Part shown: piece after piece, positions 8,447-18,450 of the stretch
How positions within the stretch are numbered: position 1 is the stretch's first letter
Layout: each line of letters begins with the position of its first letter
Assembly (NCBI GenBank): GCA_041300525.1
Contig: JBGLNJ010000001.1
Coordinates: 3,038,001 to 3,102,000 of the forward strand
Length of the DNA stretch: 64,000 nt
Source of the DNA: JBGLNJ01 sp041300525
Lineage (GTDB): Bacteria; Chloroflexota; Anaerolineae; Fen-1058
Reading direction: 5' to 3'
Translations under genes and position numbers: made by a program
The notes under the pieces: generated by a model
What the model was told of the DNA's origin: nothing
What the model saw: the letters and a program-made list of their open reading frames with translations, nothing else
The model's database searches: none

Positions 8447-9118
8447 GTCTTCGTCAATGTCCAATCCCTGGATCAGGTCACGGAACGCATCCGGCACGCC
8501 GCCCTTGCTCTTGCTCGAACGCCCTTTGCGGCGTGGCCGCGTCTCGGCCTCCTCGCGCAACAAGCCGATAAGCCGTCCCAGCCACCAGGCATTCAACGTC
8601 ACCACGCCGTATTCGCCCAGTGTGCGTTGCAAATCGCTGAGAAAGTGGATCATTTCCACCAGCCCGCTGCGAAAGACGTTGAGCAAAGCTTCCGGGTCAT
8701 CCGGCGCGTCGCCGCCCATCGCCTCGATCCCCTGGCGTATCTGTTCCACGTCCGGCTCAACCAAGTCCCACATTTCTTGCATCTGTTCCAGCAAGCCGTC
8801 CATGTGGCCGAGCGGGTCGAGCAAAAAGCACAGCGGGATGCTGACCAGGTCGCTCAACTCGAACGGCGAATAGGCGCGGCACAAATCGAGCACGGCCTCG
8901 ACGTTGACGCCGGCTTGGTCGAGCACAAAGGCCATCGTCATCGCGTCTTCCAGCGCCATCGGCTCGTTCTGCGTGTAGCCGGTATGGTCGCTGAGCCGAA
9001 AGAGCCTGCGAAACTCTTCGCCCCAGGCTTGCAGGTCGGCCAGGGGGATCACATCGTCGCTCCACTCCGGCTCCAGCCGCGAATACCAGATGTCCCATCC
9101 GTTCGTCGAGTCGTTCAT
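8444..9118 (-). CDS. Conserved acidic protein of unknown function
   Basis: The 224-residue protein is not assigned to a family. It is mostly alpha-helical and acidic, with a long stretch of aliphatic/Leu-rich helices in the middle (FVLDQAGVNVEAVLDLC, SIPLCFLLDPLGHMDGLL) and a basic Lys/Arg-Ser tail followed by an acidic end. No signal peptide or membrane segment is evident, so it is probably cytosolic. The ATG at 9118 was chosen because of an AAGGAG site 6 bases upstream; a longer reading upstream has a different composition. It may be transcribed independently of the HIT gene, since a strong inverted repeat separates them. Confidence 0.65.
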   Translation of the reverse strand: MNDSTNGWDIWYSRLEPEWSDDVIPLADLQAWGEEFRRLFRLSDHTGYTQNEPMALEDAMTMAFVLDQAGVNVEAVLDLCRAYSPFELSDLVSIPLCFLLDPLGHMDGLLEQMQEMWDLVEPDVEQIRQGIEAMGGDAPDDPEALLNVFRSGLVEMIHFLSDLQRTLGEYGVVTLNAWWLGRLIGLLREEAETRPRRKGRSSKSKGGVPDAFRDLIQGLDIDED

Positions 9119-9255
9119 GGCAAACTCCTTCATCTTCGGTAGATAGATTATACTCCGCGTGGAGCGCATCGCAAGTCGCCGTATGACGAATATCGAATGG
9201 CAAATGTCAAGTTCAGGCTGCTCTGGTGGCAGAGCGCACGATGATTTGACTCGGA

Positions 9256-9293
9256 AACCAGAAACGCGCGTCGAAGGGCGCGCGTTTCTGGTT
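9256..9293. terminator. Hairpin downstream of the phosphofructokinase gene
   Basis: The 15-bp perfect arms AACCAGAAACGCGCG and CGCGCGTTTCTGGTT enclose an 8-nt loop. It lies 70 bases past the pfk stop, in the otherwise empty 9119-9363 interval, and is the likely end of that transcript. Confidence 0.65.
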
Positions 9294-9363
9294 GGGGCGG
9301 ATTTGTCCCCGCATGGGGCCAAGATCGCCTTCGTCCCACGCTTCACACTCCACACTCTACGGC

Positions 9364-10348
9364 CTAGTACAGGAACATCGGCTTGCCTTCGACGTGCCGC
9401 ACCTTGGGCCGGTATTGGTCCGGGTCGTACAGCTCGTCCACATCCACGCGCTTGAGGCCCTGCATGATCGTCGTGATCGGGACGCTGGTGTACGTGCCAT
9501 TGCGCAGGGCCACCATGCGGTTGCTCGCGCCGCGCTTGACCAGCTTGATGGCCGTGTTGGCATAGTTCACCGCCACCATCAGGTCGAGGCTGTCCGGCGC
9601 GCCGGAGCGCATCAGGTACGAGATCTGTTGGTACAGGGTATCTTGGCCGGTGATCTTTTTGAGCGCGTCGCCCGTGATCAAACCGATGCCGCCGAGTTTC
9701 TTGTGGCCGTAAGAATCGGCCTGGCCGTACTCGACGATCTTGCCGCCCACCATCTGGGCGCCTTCGCTCATGGTGATCATGGCATAGTTGCTGGGATTGG
9801 ACTTTTTGTCGTCCATCACGAATGCGGCCAATTTTTCAGGGTCAAAGTGGACTTCGCTGATGATGGCGCGATCCACGCCGGACAGATACGAGGCCAGCAA
9901 GGACGTTTCGCCGCAGTTGCGCCCGAACAACTCGACAATGGCAATGCGCTCGTGCGACCCCGCCGACGTGCGAAGCTGGTGAATGAATTCGACACTGCGC
10001 GTGACCGCCGTCGAAAAACCGATGCAATAGTCAGTGCCAAAGACATCATTGTCCATCGTCTTGGGAATGGCGACGATGTGGACGCCTTCGCGGTACATCC
10101 GCTCGGCGTAGGAGAGCGTGTCGTCGCCGCCGATGGGGATGAGCACGTCAATGCCGAGCTTTTCGATCACACGCAAGACATGCGGGGTAAAATCGAACGG
10201 CCCCTTGTCGCCCGGTTCCCCTTCCGCTATCGGTGGGCGCAAAAAGCTCGGGATGTCGCCGGGGCGGACCTTGCCGGGATTGGTCCGGCTGGTGTGCAGA
10301 AACGTGCCGCCGGTTCGGTCCACGATGCGGGTGTTTTGCTTGTCGATC
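9364..10348 (-). CDS. 6-phosphofructokinase, pyrophosphate-type residues, 5'-truncated
   Basis: Glycolytic phosphorylation of fructose 6-phosphate. About 328 residues are visible; the first 70-80, including the usual GGDCPGLN phosphate loop, are missing because the sequence switches to a sugar-binding protein gene at about 10348. Landmarks are GGTFLHTSRTNP, IPIGGDDTLSYA, PKTMDNDVFGTDYCIGF with the catalytic Asp, and the FGRNCGETSL region. Asp replaces the ATP-type Gly in GGDD, and Lys is present in PKTMDND; this pair is known from PPi-dependent enzymes. The C-terminus is complete. The ATP/PPi assignment is inference from these two positions. Confidence 0.85.
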
Positions 10349-11528
10349 TATGGCGGGCAAAGAAGGCGACGTGATGCGCGCCTTGCTCGACAAGTTCGAG
10401 CAAGCTAATCCTGGCATCAAAGTCAAGATGGACACGATTGCCTATGCGGACCTTGACAAGGTTCTGCAACCGCAAGTTGAATCTGGCACGCCACCCGATC
10501 TCGCGCGCGTGACCAACCTGGCTCGCTATCAGGGCTATTTCCTTGATCTGCGTCCAAACTTGAGCGACGCCGCTGCGTGGGAAGCGAACTGGTCGCCCGC
10601 ATTCCTCGGCGCGCTCCGCAAGGCAGATGACACTAAGGGGCTGTACGGTTTCCCAACCCAGTTCACCGTCAGCGGTCCCTTCATCAACCGCACGCTCTTC
10701 ACGCAAGCCGGCGTGCCGGTTCCCAGCGACACGAAAGATAAAGTGACCTGGCAAGAATGGGTGGATGCGGCGAAGAAAGTTGCAGCCGCCACCAAGACCC
10801 CCTATGCCGTCGCGATTGACCGCAGTGGTCACCGTTTTTGGGGACCCTCGCTCGGTATGTGCGCGCGCTATGTGGACTCGTTGACCGCGAAGGCGTTCAC
10901 CGTGGACTCGCCCGGCTTCCGCAATGCCGCCAACATGTTGATCGGCTGGCACAAAGACAATATCACGCCGAAGGAAATCTGGGCGGGCGGCGGCGGCGGT
11001 TATGCCGCCGGTAACGACTTTTTCGTGAACGGTCAACTCGTGTTCTACTTTTCCGGCAACTGGCAGGTCGGCCAGTTCGACAAGTTGATCGGCAACAAGT
11101 TTGAATGGGACGCCGTGCCGAATCCGTATGGCGATTGCGGTTCGACCGGGATGCCCGGTGGCGCCGCCCTCGTCACGTTCAAAGCCACCAAGAATCCGAA
11201 GGAAGTGACGAAACTCGTCGAGTACCTGACCAGCGATGCCGTGTTGGGCGAGTTTTCCGCTCAATCGCTCTTCCTCCCCGGCTCCTTGAGCTTGTCGAAG
11301 AAAGGCCTCCAGTATCCAAGCGCGAACAAGCCGATGAACGTCTTCCTCAAAGAAGTCGGCAAGCTGATGCCCGAAGCGTATTATCTGCAGTTCAATCCGC
11401 TTGGGCAAACCCTGAACCCAGAAATGCGCGACCGCTTGAGCCAAGTCATCATCGGCGAGTTGACTCTGGATGAAGCGATCAAAAAGATTCAGCAAAAGAT
11501 GGATGACGCCGCGGCTGCGCTCAAATAG
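10349..11528 (+). CDS. Sugar ABC transporter substrate-binding protein, 5'-truncated
   Basis: This is an extracellular solute-binding protein of family 1, which delivers sugars to the two permeases that follow. About 390 residues are visible, from LLDKFEQANPGIKVKMDTIAY to the stop. Recognisable features are the FEQANPGIKV motif near the mature N-terminus, the YPT/YGFPTQF hinge region, and FFVNGQLVFYFSGNWQVGQF plus GGAALVTFKATKNP in the second lobe. The signal peptide and lipobox are absent because the gene is cut at about 10348, where it meets the truncated pfk. The spacing to the permease gene (73 bases with a hairpin) is typical of such operons. Confidence 0.9.
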
Positions 11529-11549
11529 GTCAGCGTAACGTCGTCTCTG

Positions 11550-11576
11550 CCGGGCTATCGCGAACCGATAGCCCGG
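11550..11576 (+). terminator. Intra-operon hairpin after the binding-protein gene
   Basis: The stem CCGGGCTATCG/CGATAGCCCGG has a 5-nt loop, lies 21 bases after the binding-protein stop, and has no T-run. Such hairpins commonly stabilise the upstream mRNA so that the binding protein is made in excess over the permeases. Confidence 0.6.
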
Positions 11577-11601
11577 CGACACTTTGCTCCGGAGGCGCGA
11601 C

Positions 11602-12621
11602 ATGCAATCCGTCAATCCGAAAATATTCAAGCCGCGATGGCTCTCTGGTGACATTCTGCTCCAACCCTTTCTCTGGGTTATGTCTTTGCTCGATTACGTC
11701 CTGGCTCCGCTCCAAAAACTGATTGGGTACAAACGCATGGCGTATTTTTTCGTCCTGCCCAATCTCCTTATTTTCGGCATCTTTATTTTAATCCCGATGC
11801 TATTGAATTTTTATTATGGCTTTACGGGCGGCGACTCGATTCTTTTGGAGAATCGCTCGGCTGTCGGCGCCGCCAACTTTGAAAAGATTTTCACCTGCAA
11901 AGATTTCTTTAACCCCAACACGTGCTCCGAAGACCTTTTCTGGCGCGGCGCTCGGAACACGGCAGTTTTCGTTGTCTTTCAAGTCGTGTTCATCATCTTG
12001 TTCGCGCTCATCACTGCGCTGGCGCTGAATCGCGACGTCAAAGGACGCGGCTTTTTTCGCGCCATGTTTTTTTATCCGGTTTTGCTTTCACCGGTCGTCG
12101 TCGCGCTGATTTGGAAGTGGATTTTGCAGTATCAAAACGGCTTGCTCAACGCATTTCTCGTTTCGCTGGGACTGACAAAAGTCCCGTGGCTTCTCGACGC
12201 AAATTGGGCGCAGTTCTGGGTTATCACGGTGAGCGTCTGGGCGCAAATGGGTTTCTTTACGTTGATTCTGCTCGCGGGGTTGCAGGCGATTCCGAAAGAA
12301 ATGTACGAAGCAGCCTCCATGGACGGCGCCAACAAGTGGCGCACTTTCTGGAGCGTAACCTTGCCGTTGCTGATGCCGACCATGACCGTCGTATTAGTGC
12401 TGGCGCTCATTCGCGCGGTACAGGTGTTTGATCAAGTCTATGTGCTGACGCATGGCGGACCCGGCACGGCAACGCTTTACATCGTCCAGTACATTTATCG
12501 CACCGCTTTCGAGTTCCGCAACTATGGCATGGCGGCGGCGGCATCGCTCGTGCTTGCCATCGTGCTGTTGATCTTGACCATCGGGCAATTGATGATCCAG
12601 CGCCGGCAAGAAGCGGCCTAG
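11602..12621 (+). CDS. Sugar ABC transporter permease (MalF type)
   Basis: The 339-residue inner-membrane protein has six or more predicted hydrophobic helices, starting with YFFVLPNLLIFGIFILIPML. The cytoplasmic coupling motif of ABC permeases is present as EAASMDGANKWRTFWSVTLP (about residues 240-260, the EAA...G...LP pattern), followed by the LTHGGPGTAT loop typical of the UgpA/MalF branch. The ATG at 11602 has a GGAGG site 6 bases upstream. It sits between the binding protein and a second permease, so the three form one importer; the ATPase is not in this stretch and is probably shared (MsmX-like) or encoded elsewhere. Substrate is inferred to be an oligosaccharide from the GH31 gene downstream. 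Confidence 0.93.
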   Translation: MQSVNPKIFKPRWLSGDILLQPFLWVMSLLDYVLAPLQKLIGYKRMAYFFVLPNLLIFGIFILIPMLLNFYYGFTGGDSILLENRSAVGAANFEKIFTCKDFFNPNTCSEDLFWRGARNTAVFVVFQVVFIILFALITALALNRDVKGRGFFRAMFFYPVLLSPVVVALIWKWILQYQNGLLNAFLVSLGLTKVPWLLDANWAQFWVITVSVWAQMGFFTLILLAGLQAIPKEMYEAASMDGANKWRTFWSVTLPLLMPTMTVVLVLALIRAVQVFDQVYVLTHGGPGTATLYIVQYIYRTAFEFRNYGMAAAASLVLAIVLLILTIGQLMIQRRQEAA

Positions 12622-12634
12622 CGGAGGAGAAAAG

Positions 12635-13708
12635 ATGAATCCATCCACTGAACGTCAGGGTCTCTTGGCTTTCTTGACGCGCCGGCGCGGCGGCAAACGC
12701 CTGGACCTCACCGATATTATCACCTATGCGTACTTGATCGCCGGCGCGGTTGTGATGTTTGGCCCCGTCCTGTGGCTGGTGATGTCGTCGTTCAAGCCGC
12801 TGGCCGGACTGTACGAATTTCCGCCGACGTTTCTGCCGTATCAACAAGAAAGCGTGAAGGTCGAGGGCTATGACAAGCCGCTCGATCTGTTCGACGTGAA
12901 AATGGCGGATGGCTCGGTGCGCCGGCTGGCGCAGATTTCCCAGGTCGGCATCGGCGCGCGGATGATGGACCCGAACGCACCGCAAGACAAGCCGATTGAC
13001 ATTCGCATCGAGCAGCGGACACCCGTGCGCTCCATCTATTTTGAATGGGACAATTATGTCGGCGCAGTCGAAAAATTCCCATTCATGACGTATCTGCAAA
13101 ATTCGGTCATCGTCACCGTCGTCGCCACTCTCGTGACGCTGCTGATCAACAGCATGGCGGCGTATGCGTTGAGCAAGTACGAGTTTCGCGGACGCGATGC
13201 GATTTTTCTCATTATCATCAGCACCTTGATGGTGCCGGTTTCGGTGATTTTAATCCCGGCCTTTCTCGTCATCGCCAAAGTCGGGTGGACGAACAACCTG
13301 TGGGGGCTGATCATTCCTGGCGCGGCAACGCCAACCGGCGTCTTTCTCTTGCGGCAATACATGCTGACGATCCCGGATGACCTGATCCAATCCGCGCGCA
13401 TTGACGGCGCGAGTGAGTGGCGCATTTACTCGCAAATCATTTTGCCGTTGGCGGGGCCCGCGCTGGCGGTGCTGGCGATCTTTTCGGTGATGTGGCGCTG
13501 GAACGATTTTCTGTGGCCCCTCATCGTCGTCAGCAAATCGGAACTCTTTACGCTCCAGGTCGGCTTGAACGCATTTCAAGGCGAGCTGAATCAGCAATGG
13601 AATTACATCCTGGCGATGACGGTTCTGACGCTCCTGCCGATCAGCATCGTCTTTGCGTTCCTGGAACGCTACATCACCTCCGGCATTGCGACCACCGGAA
13701 TGAAGTGA
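12635..13708 (+). CDS. Sugar ABC transporter permease (MalG type)
   Basis: The 357-residue inner-membrane protein is the second half of the importer channel. The first helix (YLIAGAVVMFGPVLWLVMSSF) is followed by an unusually long periplasmic segment of about 100 residues before the permease core. The coupling motif is QSARIDGASEWRIYSQIILP (about residues 250-270). It is followed by the SVMWRWNDFLWPL segment typical of MalG/UgpE proteins. The ATG is preceded by GGAGGAGAAAAG. The gene starts 13 bases after the first permease and almost abuts the GH31 gene, indicating a single transcription unit for uptake and hydrolysis of a glucoside or xyloside. Confidence 0.93.
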   Translation: MNPSTERQGLLAFLTRRRGGKRLDLTDIITYAYLIAGAVVMFGPVLWLVMSSFKPLAGLYEFPPTFLPYQQESVKVEGYDKPLDLFDVKMADGSVRRLAQISQVGIGARMMDPNAPQDKPIDIRIEQRTPVRSIYFEWDNYVGAVEKFPFMTYLQNSVIVTVVATLVTLLINSMAAYALSKYEFRGRDAIFLIIISTLMVPVSVILIPAFLVIAKVGWTNNLWGLIIPGAATPTGVFLLRQYMLTIPDDLIQSARIDGASEWRIYSQIILPLAGPALAVLAIFSVMWRWNDFLWPLIVVSKSELFTLQVGLNAFQGELNQQWNYILAMTVLTLLPISIVFAFLERYITSGIATTGMK

Positions 13709-13716
13709 TTGCGAAC

Positions 13717-15705
13717 ATGACGTGTATCACCAGCCCCACTCGCGTGTCCCCGGTCGATCCCGCGGCTCATCCGCTCGTCTTGGCGGGTGCATGCGGCGAA
13801 CGATTTCAGCTCAGTGTGTTGGAAGATGACCTGATTCGCATGCAACTGTTTCCCGAAGGCCAGCCACGCCTGGATCGCACGTGGATGGTAGTAGGCCGTG
13901 ACGGCGACTCGCCGCGCGAGGGCCGCCGCCGCGATGACCTCTCGCCCTTTGCGCTGCCTGGCTTTGCGCTCGACGCGGGGGCAAGCGCGCTCTCTCTGCG
14001 CACCCGTCAACTGCGGCTCGAAATTCACCTGGGCGATTTATGGCTGAGTTGGGCCGATGCCCAGGGCCGTTCCTTCGCCGCCGACAGTTATTCACGCGCC
14101 TATCCTTACGACCGTGCGGGCCGCGCGGTATTCCATTACATGGAGCGCCGCCTGGGCGAGCATTACTATGGTTTTGGCGAGCGCGCCGGCCCGCTGGACA
14201 AGGCGGGGCTGCGCATGCGCATGGTCAACCTGGATGCGCTAGGTTACAACGCCGAGACGACCGATCCGCTCTACAAGCATTTCCCGTTTTACATCACCTT
14301 CGTGCCCGAACTGAACATCGCCTACGGGTTGTTCTATGACAACCTGGCGACGACGGTCTTTGACATGGGGCGCGAGGTGGATGCCTACCACGGCCCTTAC
14401 CGCTATTACCAGGCCGAGGACGGCGACCTCGACTATTATTTTATCTACGGCCCGACGATCGAGCAGGTCGTGGAAAAATTTTCGGCGCTGACGGGGCGCA
14501 TGGCTCTGCCGCCGCGCTGGTCACTGGGCTATCTCGGCTCGACGATGAGCTACACCGAAGCGCCCGATGCCCAGGAGCAGTTGAAATGCTTTGTGGACTT
14601 GGGCCGCGAGCACCAGATTCCGTGTGACGGCTTTCACCTGTCGTCCGGCTACACCACCGGCGACGACGGCCAGCGTTACGTATTCAACTGGAACCACAAC
14701 AGAATCCCCGACCCGCACGGCCTGTCCGATTATTTCCATCGGGCGGGCATCCATCTCATTGCGAACATCAAGCCTTGCCTGTTGACCACGCATCCTCGCT
14801 ACGACGAGGTGGCGGCGCAGGGTGGATTCGTCCGCGCTGCCGACGCGGATGCGCCGGAGGTCAACGCGTTCTGGGGCGGGCCAGGCTCCTACATTGATTT
14901 TACGAACCCAGTTGCTTATGATTGGTGGAAGCAGCGGGTTGCGGATTGCCTGTTGACCTATGGCATTGATTCGACGTGGAACGACAACAACGAGTTTGAA
15001 ATCTGGGACGACGCAGCGCGCTGTGCGGGATTCGGCGACGCGCTGCCCATCGGGCTGCTGCGGCCTGCGCAAACGCTCTTGATGGCGCGCGCCTCTTTTG
15101 AAGCGCAGCGCGAGTTTCATCCCGACGAGCGGCCCTATCTCATCTCGCGTTCCGGCTGCCCCGGCATTCAGCGGTATGCGCAAACGTGGTCGGGCGACAA
15201 TTCGACGTCGTGGTCGAGCCTGCGTTACAACACTCCGATGGGGCTGGGGTTGAGCCTTTCCGGCGCGCCCAACACGGGACACGATGTGGGTGGTTTCTTT
15301 GGCAGCCAGCCCGCCCCCGAGTTGTTCGTGCGTTGGGTGCAGAACGGCATCTTTCATCCGCGCTTTACGATTCACTCGTGGCACCTGGATGGCACGGTGA
15401 ACGAACCCTGGATGTATCCTCAAGTGTTACCCCTCATCCGCCAGGCTATCGAGCTGCGCTACCGCCTCATACCGTACCTGTACACGCTCCTTGTCGAAGC
15501 AGCTCGCACGGGGCATCCCATCATCCGCCCGATGGTGTACGCTTTCCCTGAGGATGCGCACTGTCACACCGAATCGTTCGATTTCATGTTGGGGTCAAAC
15601 CTGCTAGTCGCCTCGGTGCTCGACGCGGGTTGCACGACGCGCGCGGTGTACCTGCCCGGCGAGGGCGAGTGGTGTGATTTCCACACCGGCCAGTGGTATC
15701 ATGGG
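13717..15705 (+). CDS. Glycoside hydrolase family 31 (alpha-glucosidase/alpha-xylosidase), 3'-truncated
   Basis: About 660 residues are visible. The N-terminal beta-domain contains HYYGFGERAGPLDKAG, a GH31 hallmark. The catalytic barrel has PPRWSLGYLGSTMSY, then the nucleophile Asp in WNDNNEFEI and the acid/base Asp in TWSGDNSTSW. Substrate-binding NTGHDVGGFFG and HPRFTIHSWH follow. The reading ends abnormally at about 15705, where it runs into the antisense end of nuoL, so the last beta-domain is missing. The ATG at 13717 is 8 bases after the permease stop; a GTG at 13705 overlapping that stop is an alternative. There is no signal peptide, which fits a cytosolic enzyme acting on imported oligosaccharides. 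Confidence 0.9.
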
Positions 15706-17318
15706 GGGACCAGCACGATGCCCAACGCCGCAGCGCCGATAGACATCAAAGCCACACCCAGATTCAGTCCGGCGAAGAGTTCTTCTGGCTCCAGCCAGTG
15801 AGTGAACATGCCAGTGACATTGATAAAGCCCGCAATGGCAGCAAAGAACGCCAAAACTGCCAGCACGTAGGTCATCACATGTGGACTTTCTGGCGCGTGC
15901 GCGGCAGCCGCGTGGCGCGGCTGGCCCAAGAATACCATCAACACCTGCCGCGTCATGTAGAACGCGGTAAAGAATGCCGCGGCCAGCAATAGCCAAAACG
16001 CGATCGTGAAAGACAAATTCCCCTCGGTCATGCCCTTGGCAAACGCCTCGGCCAGAATCTCGTCTTTGCTCCAGAACCCGGCCAAGGGTGGAACGCCCAT
16101 CAGCGCCGCCGCGCCTACGACATACGTCCAGAACGTCAACGGCATCCTGTCGGCCAGTCCTCCCATCAGCCGCATGTCGTTCGGATCAAATGATTGCTGA
16201 TTGTGACCTGTGACCTGCGACCTGTGACCTGCCTCCATCGCGTGAATCACGCTGCCCGCGCCCAGGAACAAGAGCGCCTTGAAGAAAGCGTGCGTCCCCA
16301 GGTGAAAGATGCCGGCCACCGTCGCGCCCATCCCGACCGCGCTGACCATGAACCCCAGTTGGCTGATGGTCGAATAGGCCAGCACCTTTTTGATGTCAAA
16401 CTGCGCCACGGCGATGGTCGCCGCAAAGAACGCGGTCAACGCGCCGACGACGGCAACAATCTCCTGCGATGTGGGCGCGAGCGCGAACAGCGGGTGATTG
16501 CGCGCGATCATGTACACGCCCGCCGTGACCATCGTCGCCGCGTGGATGAGGGCGCTCACGGGCGTGGGGCCGGCCATCGCGTCCGGCAGCCAGACATAGA
16601 GCGGAATCTGCGCCGATTTGCCCGCCGCGCCGACGAACAGCAAGAGCGTGATCGCCGTCGCAACTCCCGTGATGACTTGGCCGTTCTCGGCGGCGTGAAA
16701 CACCTCGGCGTATTGCAGCGAGCCGACCGTGGCAAAGATCAGGAGCGCGCCCAGCATGAATCCAAAATCGCCCACGCGGTTGACGATAAAGGCTTTCTTG
16801 GCCGCGTTGGCGTTCGCTTCTTTCTCGAACCAGAAACCGATGAGCAGGTACGAGCACAATCCCACGCCCTCCCAGCCGACGAACATCATCACGTAGGAAT
16901 CGCCCAGCACCAAGATGAGCATGGAGGCCATGAACAGGTTGAGGTAAACGAAAAAGCGGCGGAAGCGCGAGTCGCCGTGCATGTAGCCGATGGAGTAGAT
17001 GTGGATGAGCGTGCCGACGAACGTCACGACCATGAGCATCGTGGCTGAAAGTGGATCAATCAACAATCCGGCGACCAGCTTGAAATTGCCGATGACGGCC
17101 CAAGTGTAGAGCGGCACGTGAACCGAGCGCGTGTCCGGCGACTGGCCTATCAGCGCGATCAGCACGATCAGCGACATCAGGAACGAAAGCCCTGATGCCG
17201 CAATGGCGACATAGCTCGCGATCTCTTCCTTGAACTGCGCGCTAAAGAATGCGTTGAATGTCAGCCCCACTGCCGGGAAGATGATGATGAGCCAGGCGAG
17301 GTTCAGGATTCCAGTCAT
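15706..17318 (-). CDS. nuoL: NADH-quinone oxidoreductase subunit L, 3'-truncated
   Basis: This is a proton-pumping membrane subunit of complex I. About 535 residues are visible of the usual 620-650, and the last helices are missing because the sequence changes to GH31 at about 15705. Landmarks are SIGYMHGDSRFRRFFVYLNLFM, FVGWEGVGLCSYLLIGFWF, and the antiporter core SAQIPLYVWLPDAMAGPTPV with SALIHAATMVTAGVYM. The DMRLMGGL motif is also present. An extra loop of about 18 residues precedes DMRLMGG and is encoded by a heptamer tandem repeat (16202-16230). The ATG at 17318 starts the chain. It is the last visible gene of the nuoH-I-(nitrilase)-J-K-L run on the minus strand. Confidence 0.93.
16202..16230. 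repeat. Heptamer tandem repeat (TGYGACC) inside nuoL
   Basis: Four consecutive units TGTGACC, TGTGACC, TGCGACC, TGTGACC occur in frame within nuoL and encode part of an extra loop (GHRSQVTGH on the protein side). Related units occur at 17331-17358 and 39504-39524. Confidence 0.75.
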
Positions 17319-17330
17319 GTCATTCCCTCA

Positions 17331-17358
17331 GACGCAGGTCGCAGGTCACAAGGTGCAA
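17331..17358. repeat. Heptamer repeat in the nuoK-nuoL gap
   Basis: GACGCAG, GTCGCAG, GTCACAA and GGTGCAA follow one another with a 7-nt period in the short interval between the nuoK stop and the nuoL start. It is the same family (on the opposite strand, TGYGACC) as the repeat inside nuoL. Confidence 0.55.
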
Positions 17359-17371
17359 GATTCACCACGCA

Positions 17372-17692
17372 TCAGCCTTTCATGGAATTGATGTCGTCCA
17401 CGTTGATGCTCTTTTTGGCCTTGAAAATCGCCACGATCAAAGCGAGGCCGACGGCGACCTCGGCCGCCGCGACCGTCATCACAAAGAACACGATGATTTG
17501 CCCGTCAAGCTGATTGAAATAGCGCGCGAACGCGACGAACGCCAGGTTGGCGCTGTTGAGCATCAGCTCGACCGACATGAAGATGATGATGGCGTTGCGC
17601 CGCACCAGCACGCCGATCACGCCAATCGAAAACAGGATCGCGCTCAGGCCCAGGTACAATGGCAAGACTTGAGGGAAAACATCCAGGTTCAT
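17372..17692 (-). CDS. nuoK: NADH-quinone oxidoreductase subunit K
   Basis: The 106-residue protein matches the NuoK length (about 100). It has three hydrophobic helices: YLGLSAILFSIGVIGVLV, NAIIIFMSVELMLNSANLAFVAF and the last helix around VFFVMTVAAAEVAVGLALIVAIF. The conserved membrane Glu residues lie in MSVELMLN and AAAEVAVGLA, positions known to be needed for proton translocation. It sits between nuoJ and nuoL on the same strand with short gaps, the standard order of the complex I membrane arm. Confidence 0.95.
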   Translation of the reverse strand: MNLDVFPQVLPLYLGLSAILFSIGVIGVLVRRNAIIIFMSVELMLNSANLAFVAFARYFNQLDGQIIVFFVMTVAAAEVAVGLALIVAIFKAKKSINVDDINSMKG

Positions 17693-17726
17693 GTGGTGCT
17701 CTATCCTATCAGAGATTGGTTATTGG

Positions 17727-18245
17727 TTATTTCGTGTCCCTCGTCATGACGACCGCGCCGACCAATGCCACGAGCAGCAGCACGGACGTGACCTCGAACG
17801 GGAAGGCGTAACGGCTGAACAGCAACTTGCCAATCGCTTCCGGGCTGCCGGGCAGCTCGACCGGCGCAGTGGACGTCGCCGCCGCCCAGGTCGGCATGGT
17901 GCGCCACACGGCATAGCCCGTCATCCCCAGCAGCGCGATGGCGAGGAGAATCGCCACGGTGGGCTGCCAAGCCAAGTGCTGCTCGCCGGGTGTGTGCTCC
18001 GCGCCCAGCAGCATGATGACGAACAGGAACAGCACCATGATCGCGCCCGCGTACACGCTCACCTGGACGACGGCGATGAACGGCCCGCCCAGGATGAGAA
18101 AGAACACGGCGATGGAGCACAGGTTGAGCACCAGGAACAGCGCGCTATAGATCGCGCTGCGGCCGGTGAGCATCGCAATCGCCGTCACCAGCGCGACCGC
18201 GCCGACGACGCCAAACATGATGTATTGTTCGGTCAATGAATTCAT
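17727..18245 (-). CDS. nuoJ: NADH-quinone oxidoreductase subunit J
   Basis: The 172-residue membrane protein has five hydrophobic helices. The family landmarks are LFLVLNLCSIAVFFLILGGPF followed by VSVYAGAIMVLFLFVIMLLG, including the pi-bulge helix YAGAIMVLF of the membrane arm. The ATG at 18245 was chosen because of a GGGAGG site 7-12 bases upstream; a longer upstream reading is not hydrophobic. It is followed by nuoK 34 bases downstream. A 200-base gap with an inverted repeat separates it from the upstream nitrilase gene, so it might have its own promoter. Confidence 0.93.
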   Translation of the reverse strand: MNSLTEQYIMFGVVGAVALVTAIAMLTGRSAIYSALFLVLNLCSIAVFFLILGGPFIAVVQVSVYAGAIMVLFLFVIMLLGAEHTPGEQHLAWQPTVAILLAIALLGMTGYAVWRTMPTWAAATSTAPVELPGSPEAIGKLLFSRYAFPFEVTSVLLLVALVGAVVMTRDTK

Positions 18246-18450
18246 AGCGCGGCCTCCCGCCGCAACCCAATTCTTTCTCCGCGAATCACACGAATGGACG
18301 CGAATTTTCAAAAAGATTAGCGTATATTCGCGTTATTCGTGGAAGAAAAAGCTGCAACAGAAATCTCGCGGCTTGCGCAGTTATTGCAGAGCAAGTCCAT
18401 AGCAGCTTGATCCGGCCTACGGGAAACAAGAATGTGTCCTGTAGAAATCG
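18246..18450. other. Non-coding gap with imperfect inverted repeat
   Basis: No gene is seen. Between about 18278 and 18343 the arms CGCGAATCACACGAATGG and its imperfect complement (ATTCGCGTTATTCGTGG) could form a long hairpin. It lies inside the nuo run between the nitrilase stop and nuoJ. Confidence 0.5.

Noticed and set aside
10227..11654. Long open frame on the minus strand opposite the sugar-binding protein
   Set aside because: It is antisense to a well-supported binding-protein gene and pfk end, with Arg/His-rich shadow composition and no recognisable motif.
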